From Sciscionella marina DSM 45152 (GTDB lineage Bacteria > Actinomycetota > Actinomycetes > Mycobacteriales > Pseudonocardiaceae), in NCBI RefSeq assembly GCF_000379465.1, contig NZ_KB905465.1, positions 1-64,000 on the forward strand: a stretch of DNA of 64,000 nt, in the 5' to 3' direction. Under the pieces are notes generated by a model. The model did not search any database, had not been told where the DNA came from, and worked only from the letters and a program-made list of their open reading frames with translations. A program made the translations under genes and the position numbers. This document shows, piece after piece, positions 1 to 19,643 of the stretch; within the stretch, counting starts at the first letter, position 1; each line of letters opens with the position of its first letter.

Positions 1-98
1 CACTCAACCAACCCCGAAAGGAAGGTCGCGTTCGACTTGCATGTGTTAAGCACGCCGCCAGCGTTCGTCCTGAGCCAGGATCAAACTCTCCAACAACA
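1..98 (-). rRNA. 16S ribosomal RNA, 5' end (partial)
   Basis: The complement reads the universal 16S start AGAGTTTGATCCTGGCTCAG, followed by GACGAACGCTGGCGGCGTGC and the start of helix 6 (CGACCTTCCTTTCGGGGTTG). Only about the first 98 nt lie in the window and the gene runs off its left edge. The mature 5' end is placed near the TTGTTGGAGAG preceding the universal motif, so the right boundary is good to a few bases. The CTTTCGGGG loop and 'GGCGGCGTGCTTAAC' are typical of Actinobacteria. Confidence 0.95.
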
Positions 99-524
99 AA
101 CCAAAAGTCGGAAAAAAATCCAAGCAAAAAAAATATAAACTCAAAAACCGCAAACAACCAGAAAACCAGACCCCAAAACACAGAGCCCACAAGCTTTCCA
201 CTGTTTAACGGGGGTAAAAACACACCAAAAAACATAAAAAGCATGACACACTGTTGAGTTCTCAAAGAACACACGCACACCCGACCACAACCAGAAACCG
301 GGGGCTTGTACTCTCCACCAACGCTCGGCCCCATCTTTACCGGGTCCGTGCCGCGCTGACAGAAACAAAGTTACACCACACCAAACACCCCACAAACAGG
401 GGGGTCCCTTTTCGCACCGACAGGCGTTTACCGAGGTCAACGCCCCTCTCTTCGGCGCAGGACGCATGCTTCTGGCGATCCTCTCACCGACGATGTGCGG
501 CCGATGTGACCCAGGCCTCGCGAA
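99..524 (-). promoter_or_regulatory. rRNA operon promoter and leader region
   Basis: This gene-free stretch of about 430 bases lies upstream of the 16S gene. On the minus strand two promoter-like pairs can be seen: CTGTCA (357-362) and TAAAGA (334-339) with a 17-nt spacer, and a weaker TTTGTG (391-396) and TAACTT (368-373), also 17 nt apart. A TTGACC lies at 435-440. Downstream, at 247-268, the leader carries TCTTTGAGAACTCAACAGTG, resembling the boxA-type antitermination and processing element of actinobacterial rrn leaders. From 99 to 250 the leader is unusually A/T-rich for this genome (long U and UUG runs in the RNA). No protein gene is supported here. Promoter assignments are inference from hexamers; the boxA-like element is more secure. 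Confidence 0.6.
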
Positions 525-1127
525 TTATCGGCGCCCGCTTCGCTTTCCGCCCGCACGAAAGGTGCTGACCTGGGGTTTTCCTTCGATCCAGAACCGCCAG
601 GGCAGGGTTTGCGCGACGCTGATGCCCACTCTGGGGCCGCTGCCGATCGTGAACGCCTCGCCGTCGTCCCCGTGTTCGAGGCGGATCGGGGAGCTCGTGC
701 GGAGCAGGTCGGCACCGTTCGCTTCGGTGTCGAGACCGAGTGCGCTGGTGAGTTTGGCGGGGCCGCTGGCGAGGTCCCGGTCGCGTTTGGCCGCAGGCCG
801 GCGTTTGCGGGCCAGTTCCTCGCCTTCGATGACCTCGCCGGCGCGGAGCAGGACCGCGCCCGCCTCGCCATCGGTCATGGTGACCACGTTGGCGCAGAAG
901 TGCATGCCGTAGGTGAAGTACACGTAGAGATGCCCGGCCGGTCCCCACATCACGGCGTTGCGTTTCGTCTTGCCGCGGTAGGAGTGCGATGCGGGGTCGT
1001 CGGCGCCGCGGTAGGCCTCGGTCTCCACGATGCGCACGGCGACCTGGTCGGTGCGCAGTACCGAGCCGAGCAGCATCCGGGCGGCGGCCACGGGATCGAT
1101 GGCGAGCTCTTCGCGTTCGAACATCAC
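525..1127 (-). CDS. 3-methyladenine DNA glycosylase (AAG/Mpg family)
   Basis: A 200-residue protein of the alkyladenine DNA glycosylase family, which excises 3-methyladenine and other alkylated or deaminated purines to start base excision repair. The family signature is clear: ETEAY near residues 35-39, holding the acidic residue that activates the catalytic water; DDPASHSYRGKTKRNAVM just after; GHLYVYFTYGMHFCANVV (about 65-82); and a later GPAKLTSALGL motif. The length is normal. The start MMFEREEL fits the family N-terminus. It lies 15 nt downstream of the GNAT gene on the same strand and upstream of the rrn promoter region, so it is probably the last gene of the arginine transcription unit or separately expressed. 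Confidence 0.93.
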   Translation of the reverse strand: MMFEREELAIDPVAAARMLLGSVLRTDQVAVRIVETEAYRGADDPASHSYRGKTKRNAVMWGPAGHLYVYFTYGMHFCANVVTMTDGEAGAVLLRAGEVIEGEELARKRRPAAKRDRDLASGPAKLTSALGLDTEANGADLLRTSSPIRLEHGDDGEAFTIGSGPRVGISVAQTLPWRFWIEGKPQVSTFRAGGKRSGRR

Positions 1128-1142
1128 AGCACCAGGTTAGAG

Positions 1143-4226
<3,084 letters not shown>

Positions 4227-4230
<4 letters not shown>

Positions 4231-4733
4231 TCTTCCTCCTGTTGCTCTGTGTTGCTCACCAATGCCATGAACTTCCCGGCGAGCTGCATGCCGGTCAGTG
4301 GTTCGCGCGCGATGACGATGATCGTGTCATCCCCGGCGATCGTGCCGACGACCTCGGCGAGGGTCGCCCGGTCGATCGCGCTTGCCAGGAACTGCGCCGC
4401 ACCGGGCGGAGTGCGCAGTACCGCGAGATTGCCCGCCCCGTCCGCCGAGGTCAGCAGTTCACCGAGGAGCCGGGACAGTCGCCCGGTCCCGCCCTGCACC
4501 CCGCGCACCGGGGAACCGTCCTCGGGGATGACGTAGACGGCCGCGCCGGAGTCCGCCGCGCGCAGTTTGACCGCGCCGAGTTCGTCGAGGTCCCGGGACA
4601 GCGTGGCCTGGGTGACCTCGATGCCGTTCTCGGCGAGGAGCCGGACGAGTTCGCTCTGGCTGCGGAGCTGGTGGGTGGCGACGAGTTCGCTGATCTTGGC
4701 CTGCCGTGCGACTCGGGTGGTTGCGGTGGTCAT
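4227..4733 (-). CDS. argR: Arginine repressor ArgR
   Basis: 168 residues. ArgR/AhrC repressor: an N-terminal winged helix ([14 protein letters not shown]..., with the recognition segment [14 protein letters not shown]) and a C-terminal oligomerization and arginine-binding domain containing [14 protein letters not shown]. With bound arginine the hexamer represses arginine biosynthesis at ARG boxes such as those before argC in this window. ATG 4733 ([13 protein letters not shown]) was preferred to an in-frame ATG 11 codons upstream, because the conserved domain begins right after it. The stop overlaps the argG start (ATGA). The 178-nt gap upstream holds a promoter candidate, so argRGH may also be transcribed independently. 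Confidence 0.96.
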
Positions 4734-4799
4734 GATCGCCCACGCCTTTTCACGACCCCCGCACATCCCCCGCCCTCACCGGGGGGCGACCCCGCATCC

Positions 4800-4830
4800 A
4801 GTATATCGGCACCGGGCCTGGGAGAAACCG
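4800..4830 (-). promoter_or_regulatory. Putative internal promoter for argR-argG-argH
   Basis: In the 178-nt gap between argF and argR, the only large gap inside the arginine operon, the minus strand reads a near-consensus -10 element TATACT (4800-4805). No strong -35 is seen 17 nt upstream (TTTCTC-like). No palindromic ARG box was recognised in the gap, unlike the argC promoter. This would allow ArgR to be made without full read-through from argC. The call rests on one hexamer and is an inference. Confidence 0.4.
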
Positions 4831-4911
4831 TTCGCGAAAATCTGTGGACGGCCGTGACCGCTGTGGATGGTCGAGCATACGGACGGCCCGGGAACACCGT
4901 CGGGAATGGGT

Positions 4912-7007
<2,096 letters not shown>

Positions 7008-7015
<8 letters not shown>

Positions 7016-7943
7016 TGCGCTCTCCATCGGACACCGCCTCTCCGGGGTAGACCATCGTGCCGATTCCCTTGCTGGTGAACACTTCGAGCAGCACCGAATG
7101 CGCGATCCGGCCGTCGATCACGTGCGCGCGCGGAACGCCCGATTGCACGGCGCGCAGGCAGGCCTCCATCTTCGGCACCATTCCACTGGCCAGCCCGGGA
7201 AGCAGCCGCTCGAGCTCGTCCGCGTCGAGCTGGCTGTACAACGATGCCGGATTCGGCCAGTCCGCGTAGAGCCCCTCGACATCGGTGAGCACCACGAGTT
7301 TCTCCGCCCCGAGCGCGATCGCCAGCGCGCCGGCCGCGGTGTCCGCGTTGATGTTGTGCACCACGCCGTCCGCGTCCGGGGCGACCGTGGACACGACGGG
7401 AATCCTTCCGCTGTCGATGATGTCGCGCATCGCCTCGGCATTGACCTCGTCGATGTCCCCGACCAGCCCGATATCCACCTGCTCACCGTCCACAATGGCC
7501 GGACGGCGGGCCGCGGTGAACAGCCGGGCGTCCTCCCCGGACATACCGACCGCGTACGGACCGTGCGCGTTGATCAGGCCGACCAGTTCCCGCCCGACCT
7601 GTCCGACGAGCACCATGCGCACGATGTCCATGGTCTCCGGAGTGGTCACCCGCAGCCCACCGCGGAACTCGCCCTCGACGCCGAGCCGTTCGAGCATCGT
7701 CGAGATCTGCGGGCCGCCGCCGTGCACCACGACCGGGTGCAGCCCGGCAAGGCGCAGGAACACCATATCGTCGGCGAAGGCCTGCTTGAGCGATTCGTCG
7801 GTCATGGCGTTGCCGCCGTACTTGAGCACCACCGTGGTGCCATGGAAACGCTGCAGCCAGGGCAGCGCCTCGATCAGGATCTCCGCCTTCGCCGCGGCCG
7901 TCTCGATCCGTGGATCCATGCCGCCGCTCATGCCGTCGCTCAT
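7008..7943 (-). CDS. argB: Acetylglutamate kinase
   Basis: 311 residues. Phosphorylates N-acetylglutamate with ATP, the usual arginine-inhibited step. The amino-acid kinase fold is shown by [10 protein letters not shown] near the N-terminus, [11 protein letters not shown] (glycine loop) and the C-terminal [18 protein letters not shown] segment. The start ATG 7943 overlaps the argJ stop by ATGA. The open frame runs hundreds of codons further upstream through argJ in another frame and should not be read as a fusion. The stop overlaps argD by 8 nt. Confidence 0.97.
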
Positions 7944-9096
7944 GAGGAGTACGCGCTGTTCTCTTCGACGTAATCGTGCGAGAGATCGGTGGTGAGCACG
8001 CTCGCGGTGTGCGCGCCGAGGTTCAGCCCGATCTCGACGGCGATCTCCGCACCGGAAAGGTCCGCATCCTCCCGGTTCCCCGCGGCGAGCCCGTCCCGGC
8101 ACAGCGTCACCCCGCCGATGGTGATGTCCAGCCGGTCCGGATCGACCTCCGCCGCCGACCGGCCCACCGCCATGGCCACCCTCCCCCAGTTCGGGTCCGA
8201 TCCGAACATCGCGGTGGACACCAGCGCGTCTTCTGCCACGGTGCGGGCCACGGTCTCCGCGTCCGCCGGGCTGACCGCGCCGCGCACGGTGATGGTGACC
8301 CGTTTGGTCACCCCCTCCGCGTCGGCCTGCAGCTGCCCGACCAGATCGGCGCACACCGTGTACAGCCCGGAGCGGAACTCCTCCGGGGCCGGGCGCACCC
8401 CGGAGGCACCGGAGGCCAGCAGCAGCACCGTGTCGTTGGTCGAGGTCCCGCCGTCCACGTCGAGGATGTTGTAAGTCCTGGCCACCACATCGCGGAGCAC
8501 CCGGTCGGCGAGCTCCGCGTCGAGCACCGCGTCCGTGGTGAGCACGGACAGCATCGTGGCCATGTTCGGCGCGCACATCCCGGCGCCCTTGGCGAACCCA
8601 CCGACCGACCAGCCGGCCTCGTGCGTGGTGTGCGCCTGCTTCTCGACAGTGTCCGTGGTCAGCACCGCATCGGCGGCCGCGGTGCCCGCTTCGGTCCCGC
8701 CGTCCAGCGCCGCGGTCGCCGTATCGATGCCCGCCTCGACCGCGGACATCGGCAGCGGCTCTCCGATCAGCCCGGTCGAGCACACCGCGATCTCGATGGC
8801 GCCGACCCCGAGCAGTCCGGCGAGTTTTTCCGCGCTGGCATGGGTGTCCTGGAAACCACGCGGCCCGGTACAGGCGTTCGCGCAGCCGGAATTGAGCAGC
8901 ACCGCACGCAGTTTGTGTTCGGCGAGCACCTGCTGTGACCACAACACCGGGGCTGCCTTGACCTTGTTCGTGGTGAAGGTGCCGGCCGCCACGAATGTGG
9001 GCCCCTCGTTGACGACGAGCGCCAGATCGCGTGCACCGGATTTCTTGATCCCGGCGGCGATCCCGGCCGCCCGGAAGCCCTTCGGCGCCGTCACGC

Positions 9097-9100
<4 letters not shown>
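7940..9100 (-). CDS. argJ: Bifunctional ornithine acetyltransferase / N-acetylglutamate synthase
   Basis: 386 residues. ArgJ moves the acetyl group from N-acetylornithine to glutamate, closing the acetyl cycle; bifunctional members also use acetyl-CoA. It is made as a proenzyme that cleaves itself before the nucleophilic threonine, here in the motif [14 protein letters not shown]. Other fingerprints: [28 protein letters not shown] and [15 protein letters not shown]. The mono- or bifunctional state cannot be read from sequence. The start ATG 9100 does not abut argC directly: a 21-codon mini-ORF is interposed, linked to both genes by ATGA overlaps. Confidence 0.97.
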
Positions 9101-10209
<1,109 letters not shown>

Positions 10210-10217
<8 letters not shown>

Positions 10218-11043
10218 GTCGAGTGGCGCTGGTCACCACGAACGAAGCAGTCACCCCGACCGGCTCGGGCAGCGCGGCGATGTCGGCACGCAATCGTTCC
10301 GGGTCCACATGGTGCGCGCTCGGCCCCATCAGCACCAAGTCGGCGACCGCCGCGTGGTCCAGGGTGAGCTCGATACGCAGCCGCTCCCGCGCGGTCTCGG
10401 TGAACGCCGTGCCGAGCGCGCGCCGCAGCCGCTCGGGTTTGTCCGGGGCGACCGTGATCAGGCCGAGCCGCTGCACGAGTTCCCCGAGGTGACCGGGACC
10501 GGGCGTGACCGCGAGCAACAACCCGTCCGCGGCGAGCACCCTGCGGTACTCCTCGGCATGCCGCGGGCTGAACACGTTGAGCAGCACCGTGGCCGCGCCA
10601 TCGGCGAGCGGCAGGCGACCGCGCAGATCGGCGACCACCGCAGCGGCCCGTGGGTGGGCCTTGGCGGCGCGGCGGATCGCGGGCGCGGACAGATCGAGCG
10701 CGAGACCGCGCGCGTCCGGGGCACCGTCGAGCACCGCGGACAGGTACTCCCCCGATCCGGAACCGGCGTCGAGCACCAGTCCGGCAGTACCCGCGAGCCC
10801 GGCGAGCCGGTGCTGCAGCGGCGCATAATGGCCCGCGCCGAGGAACCGGGCCCGCGCGGCGACCATCTCGGCGGTATCGGCATTGCGCGGTGGTTTCGCC
10901 GCCCCCGCGCGCAGGTTCACGTACCCCTGGCGCGCGATATCGAAGCTGTGCCCCTCGGCGCAGCGCACGGAATCGCCGACGGTGATCGCCCCGGAGCACA
11001 CCGGGCAGCGCAGCCACCGCTCGACGAGCGAGAGCCTGCTCAT
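10210..11043 (-). CDS. 23S rRNA (guanine-N1) methyltransferase, RlmA/TlrB family
   Basis: About 277 residues. An N-terminal zinc-binding module (LRCPVCSG ... VRCAEGHSFDIARQGYVNL) is followed by a Rossmann SAM-binding domain with motif LDAGSGSGEYL and the post-motif NVFSPRHAEEYRRVLAADG. This architecture matches RlmA(I)/RlmA(II), which methylate G745 or G748 in helix 35 of 23S rRNA; the II type (TlrB) lowers tylosin sensitivity. Which G is used cannot be told. The start ATG 11043 has AAGGTG upstream; an ATG seven codons earlier is possible. It ends 28 nt before argC and carries the argC -35 at its 3' end. A divergent TetR gene lies upstream. Confidence 0.88.
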
Positions 11044-11144
11044 CGCGGACACCTTATCCCGCACCGCGGTTGCGTCCGGTCACCGCGCGGTCTACGCTCA
11101 GGTCGTTCGTACAGGACGATCGCACAGGTCGATTGGACAGTAGA

Positions 11145-11714
11145 TTGAGCTCACCGGCAGCGGCCCGTGGCCAGGAAGTGCGGGCGCGACTGCTGGCCGC
11201 CGCGGCCGAACTCATTCCCGAGCGCGGCTGGTCGGCGGTGAGCACCCGGGCACTCGCCGAGCGGGCCGGGGTGAGCAGCAGCGTGGTGCACTACCACTAC
11301 CCCTCGATCCAGGCTGTGCTGCGGGAAGCCGCGCTCGGCCTGATCGCCCGGCTCGTCGGGGAACTGGACACGGTGCTCGCCGGCGCGGCAACCGCCGCCG
11401 GGGCGATCGGGGAACTGCTCGCCGCGATCCGCGCCTACTCCGGGACCGATCCGGTCTCGCTGCTCGCGATCGAGACCTACCTCGCGGCGAGCAGGGACGA
11501 ACAGCTGCGCGCCGGGATCGCCGAAGCCCTCGCCGAGTTCCGGGCCCGGCTCGGGCACTGGCTCGGCGAGCACGCGATCCCCGCACCGGAACCGACCGCC
11601 GCGGTCCTGGCCGCCGCGCTCGACGGACTGGTCCTGCACCGGGGCCTGGACACGGACCTGGACAGCGCGACGATCGACGAGGTACTCGCGCGATTGGTTC
11701 CGCAGGACGGCTGA
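11145..11714 (+). CDS. TetR/AcrR family transcriptional regulator
   Basis: About 189 residues. The N-terminal helix-turn-helix is plain (ARLLAAAAELIPERGW, then VSTRALAERAGVSSSVVHYHYPS); the C-terminal ligand domain is not diagnostic. The start is uncertain: I chose TTG 11145 just before the conserved domain, since an upstream TTG at 11070 coincides with a promoter-like TTGCGT-17 nt-TACGCT pair (11070-11098). It is followed after 10 nt by the deazaflavin-type oxidoreductase gene, so the two form an operon and the regulator probably controls it in response to a hydrophobic or quinone-like ligand (inference). Confidence 0.85.
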   Translation: MSSPAAARGQEVRARLLAAAAELIPERGWSAVSTRALAERAGVSSSVVHYHYPSIQAVLREAALGLIARLVGELDTVLAGAATAAGAIGELLAAIRAYSGTDPVSLLAIETYLAASRDEQLRAGIAEALAEFRARLGHWLGEHAIPAPEPTAAVLAAALDGLVLHRGLDTDLDSATIDEVLARLVPQDG

Positions 11715-11724
11715 GGAGGATCCG

Positions 11725-12200
11725 ATGACCAAGACCCGGCCACCCCGGTTGATGCGCCTGCTCCAGGTACTGGGCTCGCTCTACGACCACCGGTTCGGCT
11801 GGCTGCTCGGACAACGGTTCCTGCGGCTGGACCACACCGGTCGCCGGTCCGGGCGCGAGTACCGGATCATGCTCGAGGTGATCGGCACCGACCGGCGGGC
11901 CGGGGAGATCTACGTGCTCGCCGGGCTGGGCCCGAAAACCGACTGGTACCGCAATGTTCTCGCCGCCCCCGCGCGGATCGAGCTCGGCGCGGCCCGGCTC
12001 GAGGTGCGGGCGCACCCGGTCGATCCGGGGAAGGCGGCCGGGATCCTGAACGGCTACGAGTACCGCAACCGGCTGTTCGCCCCATCGTGCGGCGCGGACT
12101 GAGCTGGGTGATCGGCTGGCGTTACGACGGAAGCGAAGCGGCAAGGCAGCGGCTGCTCGCCGAATGTCCCGTCGTCGCTTTCTGCCCGGTGAGAGCCTAA
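11725..12200 (+). pseudogene. Nitroreductase/quinone reductase family (DUF385, F420-type) gene with a frameshift
   Basis: The gene begins well: GAGGAGGATCCG SD and ATG 11725, then residues typical of the deazaflavin-dependent Ddn/FGD-like family (LRLDHTGRRSGREYRIM, GPKTDWYRNVLAAP). The frame stops at 12102 after a wrong tail (APSCGAD). If one base is added in the C-run at 12080-12083, the frame continues PIVRRGLSWVIGWRYDGSEA to a stop at 12198-12200, which is the normal C-terminus of the family. So the gene is either truncated by a 1-nt deletion in a C tract or the assembly lost one C. The intact product would be about 158 residues, using F420 to reduce nitro or quinone compounds. Confidence 0.75.
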
Positions 12201-12292
12201 ACCGCGCTCAGACCCAAGAGTTGTTTAAGAGCCCGCCCGCCTGAGGGCCGTTTCCTAATTTCCACCAAGGTTCGTGGGCGAGGATTACCGGT

Positions 12293-13495
12293 GTGAGCGC
12301 ACCGACCACAGCACTCGCGCCGACGGGCGCACGCGAGGTTCCATCACGTCCCCGGTCCGGCCATCTGCACCAGATCGACATGGTGCGCGTACTCGCGTTC
12401 TCGTTCGTGATCCTCGCGCACGTGGTCAACGGCGTGAACGATATGGCCGATCCGGATGTCGCCGCGGTGTCCATGTCGATGCATTTCACCCGCAGCGCGT
12501 TCTTCTTCCTCACCGCGCTGGTGCTCGTGTACGGCTACCGGGATCGCCCCTCCGGCGTGTTCTCGTTCTGGCGCAAGCGAATCGGCGTGGTTGCGGTGCC
12601 GTACGTCGTCTGGTCGGCGATCTACACCGCGATCAACGCCCCGGATGCGACGCTCGGCGACTTCGCCCGCGCGTTGTTGCAGAACCTGATCACCGGCGGC
12701 GCGATGTACCAGCTGTACTTCCTCGTGGTGACCATCCAGTTCTACCTCGTCTTCCCGCTTTTCCTCGCCGTGCTCCGGGCGATGCGCCGCTGGCCGGTCC
12801 TGACGCTGAGCATCGCGATCGCGTTCCAGTTCGCCTACGACTCGTTCTTCTCGATCCAGCCCGCGCCGGTCGACGGGTTCCTCGGCGAACATTGGCAGGT
12901 CGTCACCTCGGTGCTGCCCAGCTACCTGATCTACTTCGTGATCGGCGGCGTGGTCGCGATGCACCTCGAGGTGGTCACCGAGTGGACGCGCAAGCATTTC
13001 TGGGCGATGCTCGGTTTCGCCGGCGCCGGTCTCATCGCCGTGCAGATCAACTACTACGCCAACATCGGCGAGGGCATGCACCCGTTCACGGCGAGCAATC
13101 CGCTGCAGCCGAGCCTGATGATCTGGTGTGTGCCCGCGGTACTCGCTGTGTATGCGATCGGGGTCCGGTGGGCCGACCGCAGGCAGCCCGGCAGTGTGGC
13201 GGACAAGGTGTTGCAGGGCGGCACGCTGCGCGCGTTCGGCATCTTCCTCGCTCACCCGCTCGTACTCTCGCTGATCTACGACAACCTCCTCGGCCAGCTC
13301 ATCGGCAACTTCGGGTTCATGGGTGCCACGACCATCGTGTACCTGCTCGGAGTGGCGGGTTCGGTGCTGCTCGTGGAACTGGTGCGGCGCACCCCGTTCT
13401 CGACGAAGCTCATCGGGCGCCCCTCGACCCCGCTGCTCAGCGCGAAGGCCAGGAACACCCTGCGCAGCCTCGGCGGGCTGAAACCCACGGCATAG
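12293..13495 (+). CDS. Membrane acyltransferase, acyltransferase-3 family
   Basis: 400 residues with about ten hydrophobic segments. Acyltransferase-3 proteins move acyl groups onto extracellular sugars or lipids. The N-terminal LHQIDMVRVLAFSFVILAHV carries the family's conserved catalytic-type histidine in the first membrane helix, and the core alternates membrane helices with short loops. Start GTG 12293 (MSAPTTALAP). No neighbouring glycan genes reveal the substrate. It is transcribed toward pheT and ends at a very strong bidirectional terminator, so it is a single-gene unit. Confidence 0.85.
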   Translation: MSAPTTALAPTGAREVPSRPRSGHLHQIDMVRVLAFSFVILAHVVNGVNDMADPDVAAVSMSMHFTRSAFFFLTALVLVYGYRDRPSGVFSFWRKRIGVVAVPYVVWSAIYTAINAPDATLGDFARALLQNLITGGAMYQLYFLVVTIQFYLVFPLFLAVLRAMRRWPVLTLSIAIAFQFAYDSFFSIQPAPVDGFLGEHWQVVTSVLPSYLIYFVIGGVVAMHLEVVTEWTRKHFWAMLGFAGAGLIAVQINYYANIGEGMHPFTASNPLQPSLMIWCVPAVLAVYAIGVRWADRRQPGSVADKVLQGGTLRAFGIFLAHPLVLSLIYDNLLGQLIGNFGFMGATTIVYLLGVAGSVLLVELVRRTPFSTKLIGRPSTPLLSAKARNTLRSLGGLKPTA

Positions 13496-13500
13496 ACCCG

Positions 13501-13546
13501 AAAAACCGGCCCGCCCACTGAATCCTCCGTGGGCGGGCCGGTTTTT
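13501..13546. terminator. Bidirectional intrinsic terminator
   Basis: A perfect 18-bp inverted repeat: AAAAACCGGCCCGCCCAC (13501-13518), a 10-nt loop, and GTGGGCGGGCCGGTTTTT (13529-13546). The A5 and T5 at either end give a U-tract in both directions. It lies 6 nt after the acyltransferase stop and 14 nt from the pheT stop, so it ends both convergent units. Confidence 0.95.
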
Positions 13547-13559
13547 CGTGCGGGTGTAC

Positions 13560-18114
<4,555 letters not shown>

Positions 18115-18117
18115 CCC

Positions 18118-18498
18118 TCAGTCCTTGCCAGGAACCGACTGCGCGTCGGCGTGGGCGCGGGCCACCTCGACCAGCGCGGTGAACGCGCCGGCGTCGTGCA
18201 CGGCGAGCTCGGCGAGGTTCTTGCGGTCCACCTCGACGCCCGCGGCCTTGAGGCCCTGGATCAGGCGGTTGTAGGTGATGCCGTTCTGCCGCGCGGCCGC
18301 GTTGATACGGGTGATCCACAGCTTGCGGAAGTCACCCTTGCGGGCGCGGCGGTCCCGGTAGGCGTAGTTCAGCGAGTGGAGGCCTTGCTCCTTCGCCTTG
18401 CGGTAGAGCCGGGAGCGCTGGCCGCGGTAGCCGCTCGCCTGCTCGAGCGTCGTCCTGCGCTTCTTCTTGGCGTTGACCGCCCTCTTGACGCGTGCCAC
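18118..18498 (-). CDS. rplT: 50S ribosomal protein L20
   Basis: 126 residues. Early-assembly 23S rRNA binding protein; in many bacteria it also represses its own operon. The conserved basic N-terminus ([20 protein letters not shown]) and the globular domain ([19 protein letters not shown]) are intact. GTG start at 18498. The C-terminus has a short extension ([11 protein letters not shown]) beyond the usual 117-120 residues. The UGA stop is 3 nt before the putative AUC start of the methyltransferase and in the same frame. Confidence 0.98.
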   Translation of the reverse strand: MARVKRAVNAKKKRRTTLEQASGYRGQRSRLYRKAKEQGLHSLNYAYRDRRARKGDFRKLWITRINAAARQNGITYNRLIQGLKAAGVEVDRKNLAELAVHDAGAFTALVEVARAHADAQSVPGKD

Positions 18499-18557
18499 GT
18501 GAAAGTCCTGTCGATCTGATCGGGGAAATGGTCAGTGCTTGGTGCCCGGCGACCGCG

Positions 18558-18752
18558 TCAGCGGCCGAGCAGTTTCTTCATCCGCTTCACATCGGGCTTG
18601 GCGACCTCGGCGGTGCCCTCGAGCTTGCGGGTCAGCTTGCTCGACTTGTGCTCGAGCAGGTGGCGGCGTCCCGCGCGCTCCCGGCGCAGCTTGCCACTCC
18701 CGGTCACCCGGACGCGCTTGGCCGTTCCCTTGTGGGTCTTCATCTTCGGCAT
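18558..18752 (-). CDS. rpmI: 50S ribosomal protein L35
   Basis: 64 residues. Begins [20 protein letters not shown], the L35 signature, and ends [13 protein letters not shown]. It sits in the standard order infC-rpmI-rplT with a 50-nt gap after infC and 59 nt before rplT. Confidence 0.98.
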   Translation of the reverse strand: MPKMKTHKGTAKRVRVTGSGKLRRERAGRRHLLEHKSSKLTRKLEGTAEVAKPDVKRMKKLLGR

Positions 18753-18802
18753 GGTGATTCCCTTGTTCTACTTTTCGGCTGGACCGTTGCTGGGCAGACC
18801 AG

Positions 18803-19372
18803 TCACTCGGTCTCGGTCGTCGCCTGATCGGTCGTGGCCTGCGCCTTGGGCCGCTGCTTCGGGTTCTTGGTCGGCGCGAGCACCATGATCATGTTGCGGC
18901 CGTCCTGTTTCGGCGCCGATTCGACGGTGCCGTACTCGATCACGTCGTCGGAAAGCCGCTGGAGCAAACGGAACCCCAGCTCGGGACGAGACTGCTCGCG
19001 GCCGCGGAACATGATCGTCACCTTGACCTTGTGCCCCTGCGCGAGGAAGCGGACCACGTGGCCCTTTTTCGTCTCGTAGTCGTGCGGGTCGATCTTCGGC
19101 CGGAGCTTCTGCTCCTTGATGACGGTCTGCTGCTGGTTGCGGCGTGACTCGCGAGCCTTCTGCGCGCTCTCGTACTTGAACTTCCCGTAGTCCATGAGCT
19201 TGCAGACCGGTGGGCGGGCCTGCGGGGCGACCTCGACGAGATCGAGGTCCGCTTCGCCGGCGAGCCGGAGTGCGTCCTCGATGCGGACGATGCCGACCTG
19301 CTCACCGTTCGGTCCGACGAGACGGACCTCGGGAACGCGGATGCGCTCATTGATGCGCGACTCGGAGCTGAT
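18803..19372 (-). CDS. infC: Translation initiation factor IF-3, AUC start
   Basis: 189 residues. IF-3 binds the 30S subunit and rejects initiation at non-standard codons. Two-domain structure: N-domain [21 protein letters not shown], linker with [20 protein letters not shown]-domain [19 protein letters not shown]. The conserved region is preceded by ATC AGC TCC GAG, with GAGGAGG a few nt upstream; the only upstream ATG would add 29 unconserved residues that lie across the leader hairpin. AUC is therefore the likely start at 19372. Use of AUU/AUC by infC is a known autoregulatory device: IF-3 discriminates against its own mRNA. The C-terminal tail ([12 protein letters not shown]) is a variable extension. 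Confidence 0.96.
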   Translation of the reverse strand: MSSESRINERIRVPEVRLVGPNGEQVGIVRIEDALRLAGEADLDLVEVAPQARPPVCKLMDYGKFKYESAQKARESRRNQQQTVIKEQKLRPKIDPHDYETKKGHVVRFLAQGHKVKVTIMFRGREQSRPELGFRLLQRLSDDVIEYGTVESAPKQDGRNMIMVLAPTKNPKQRPKAQATTDQATTETE

Positions 19373-19640
19373 GGGGCCTCCTCGGTAAAGCTGGTTTCGT
19401 TGCTGTCGTGCGCGCCCGGGAGCTGCACGTGGAACCCCAGCAAACCGAAAGCCCCGCATGCGGTACGCATACGGGGCCCACGTCTCCGACCGGTCACCTG
19501 GTCATGCCAGGCTTCACCGCCGGACGCATCCGGCGGGACCGGACCCGGACACCCGTTCTGAGCGGGCGACTCGGGTGGGAGCGGGGCTCCACTTGCCACC
19601 CCCGAACGCTCGGGGGCCGGTCGCGCATGACAGCCTATCA
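19373..19640 (-). promoter_or_regulatory. infC operon leader with extended -10 promoter and attenuator-like hairpin
   Basis: On the minus strand an extended -10 TGATAGGCT (-10 hexamer at 19632-19637) opens a ~250-nt leader. It contains three hairpins: a GGCCCCCGAGCGTTCGGGGG type (near 19605), CCGCCGGA-TGCG-TCCGGCGG (near 19525), and GCCCCGTATGCG-TAC-CGCATGCGGGGC (19451-19477) followed by TTTCGGTTTG, a terminator-like structure about 80 nt before infC. Long structured leaders controlled by ribosomal proteins are known for this operon in other bacteria. The operon mechanism here is inferred. Confidence 0.6.
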
Positions 19641-19643
19641 GAC

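Noticed and set aside
4840-4880. Two TCCACAG-like sequences before argR as DnaA boxes
   Set aside because: They are degenerate at the first positions (CATCCACAG, CGTCCACAG), only two, and the region is not an origin; similar strings occur within genes here.
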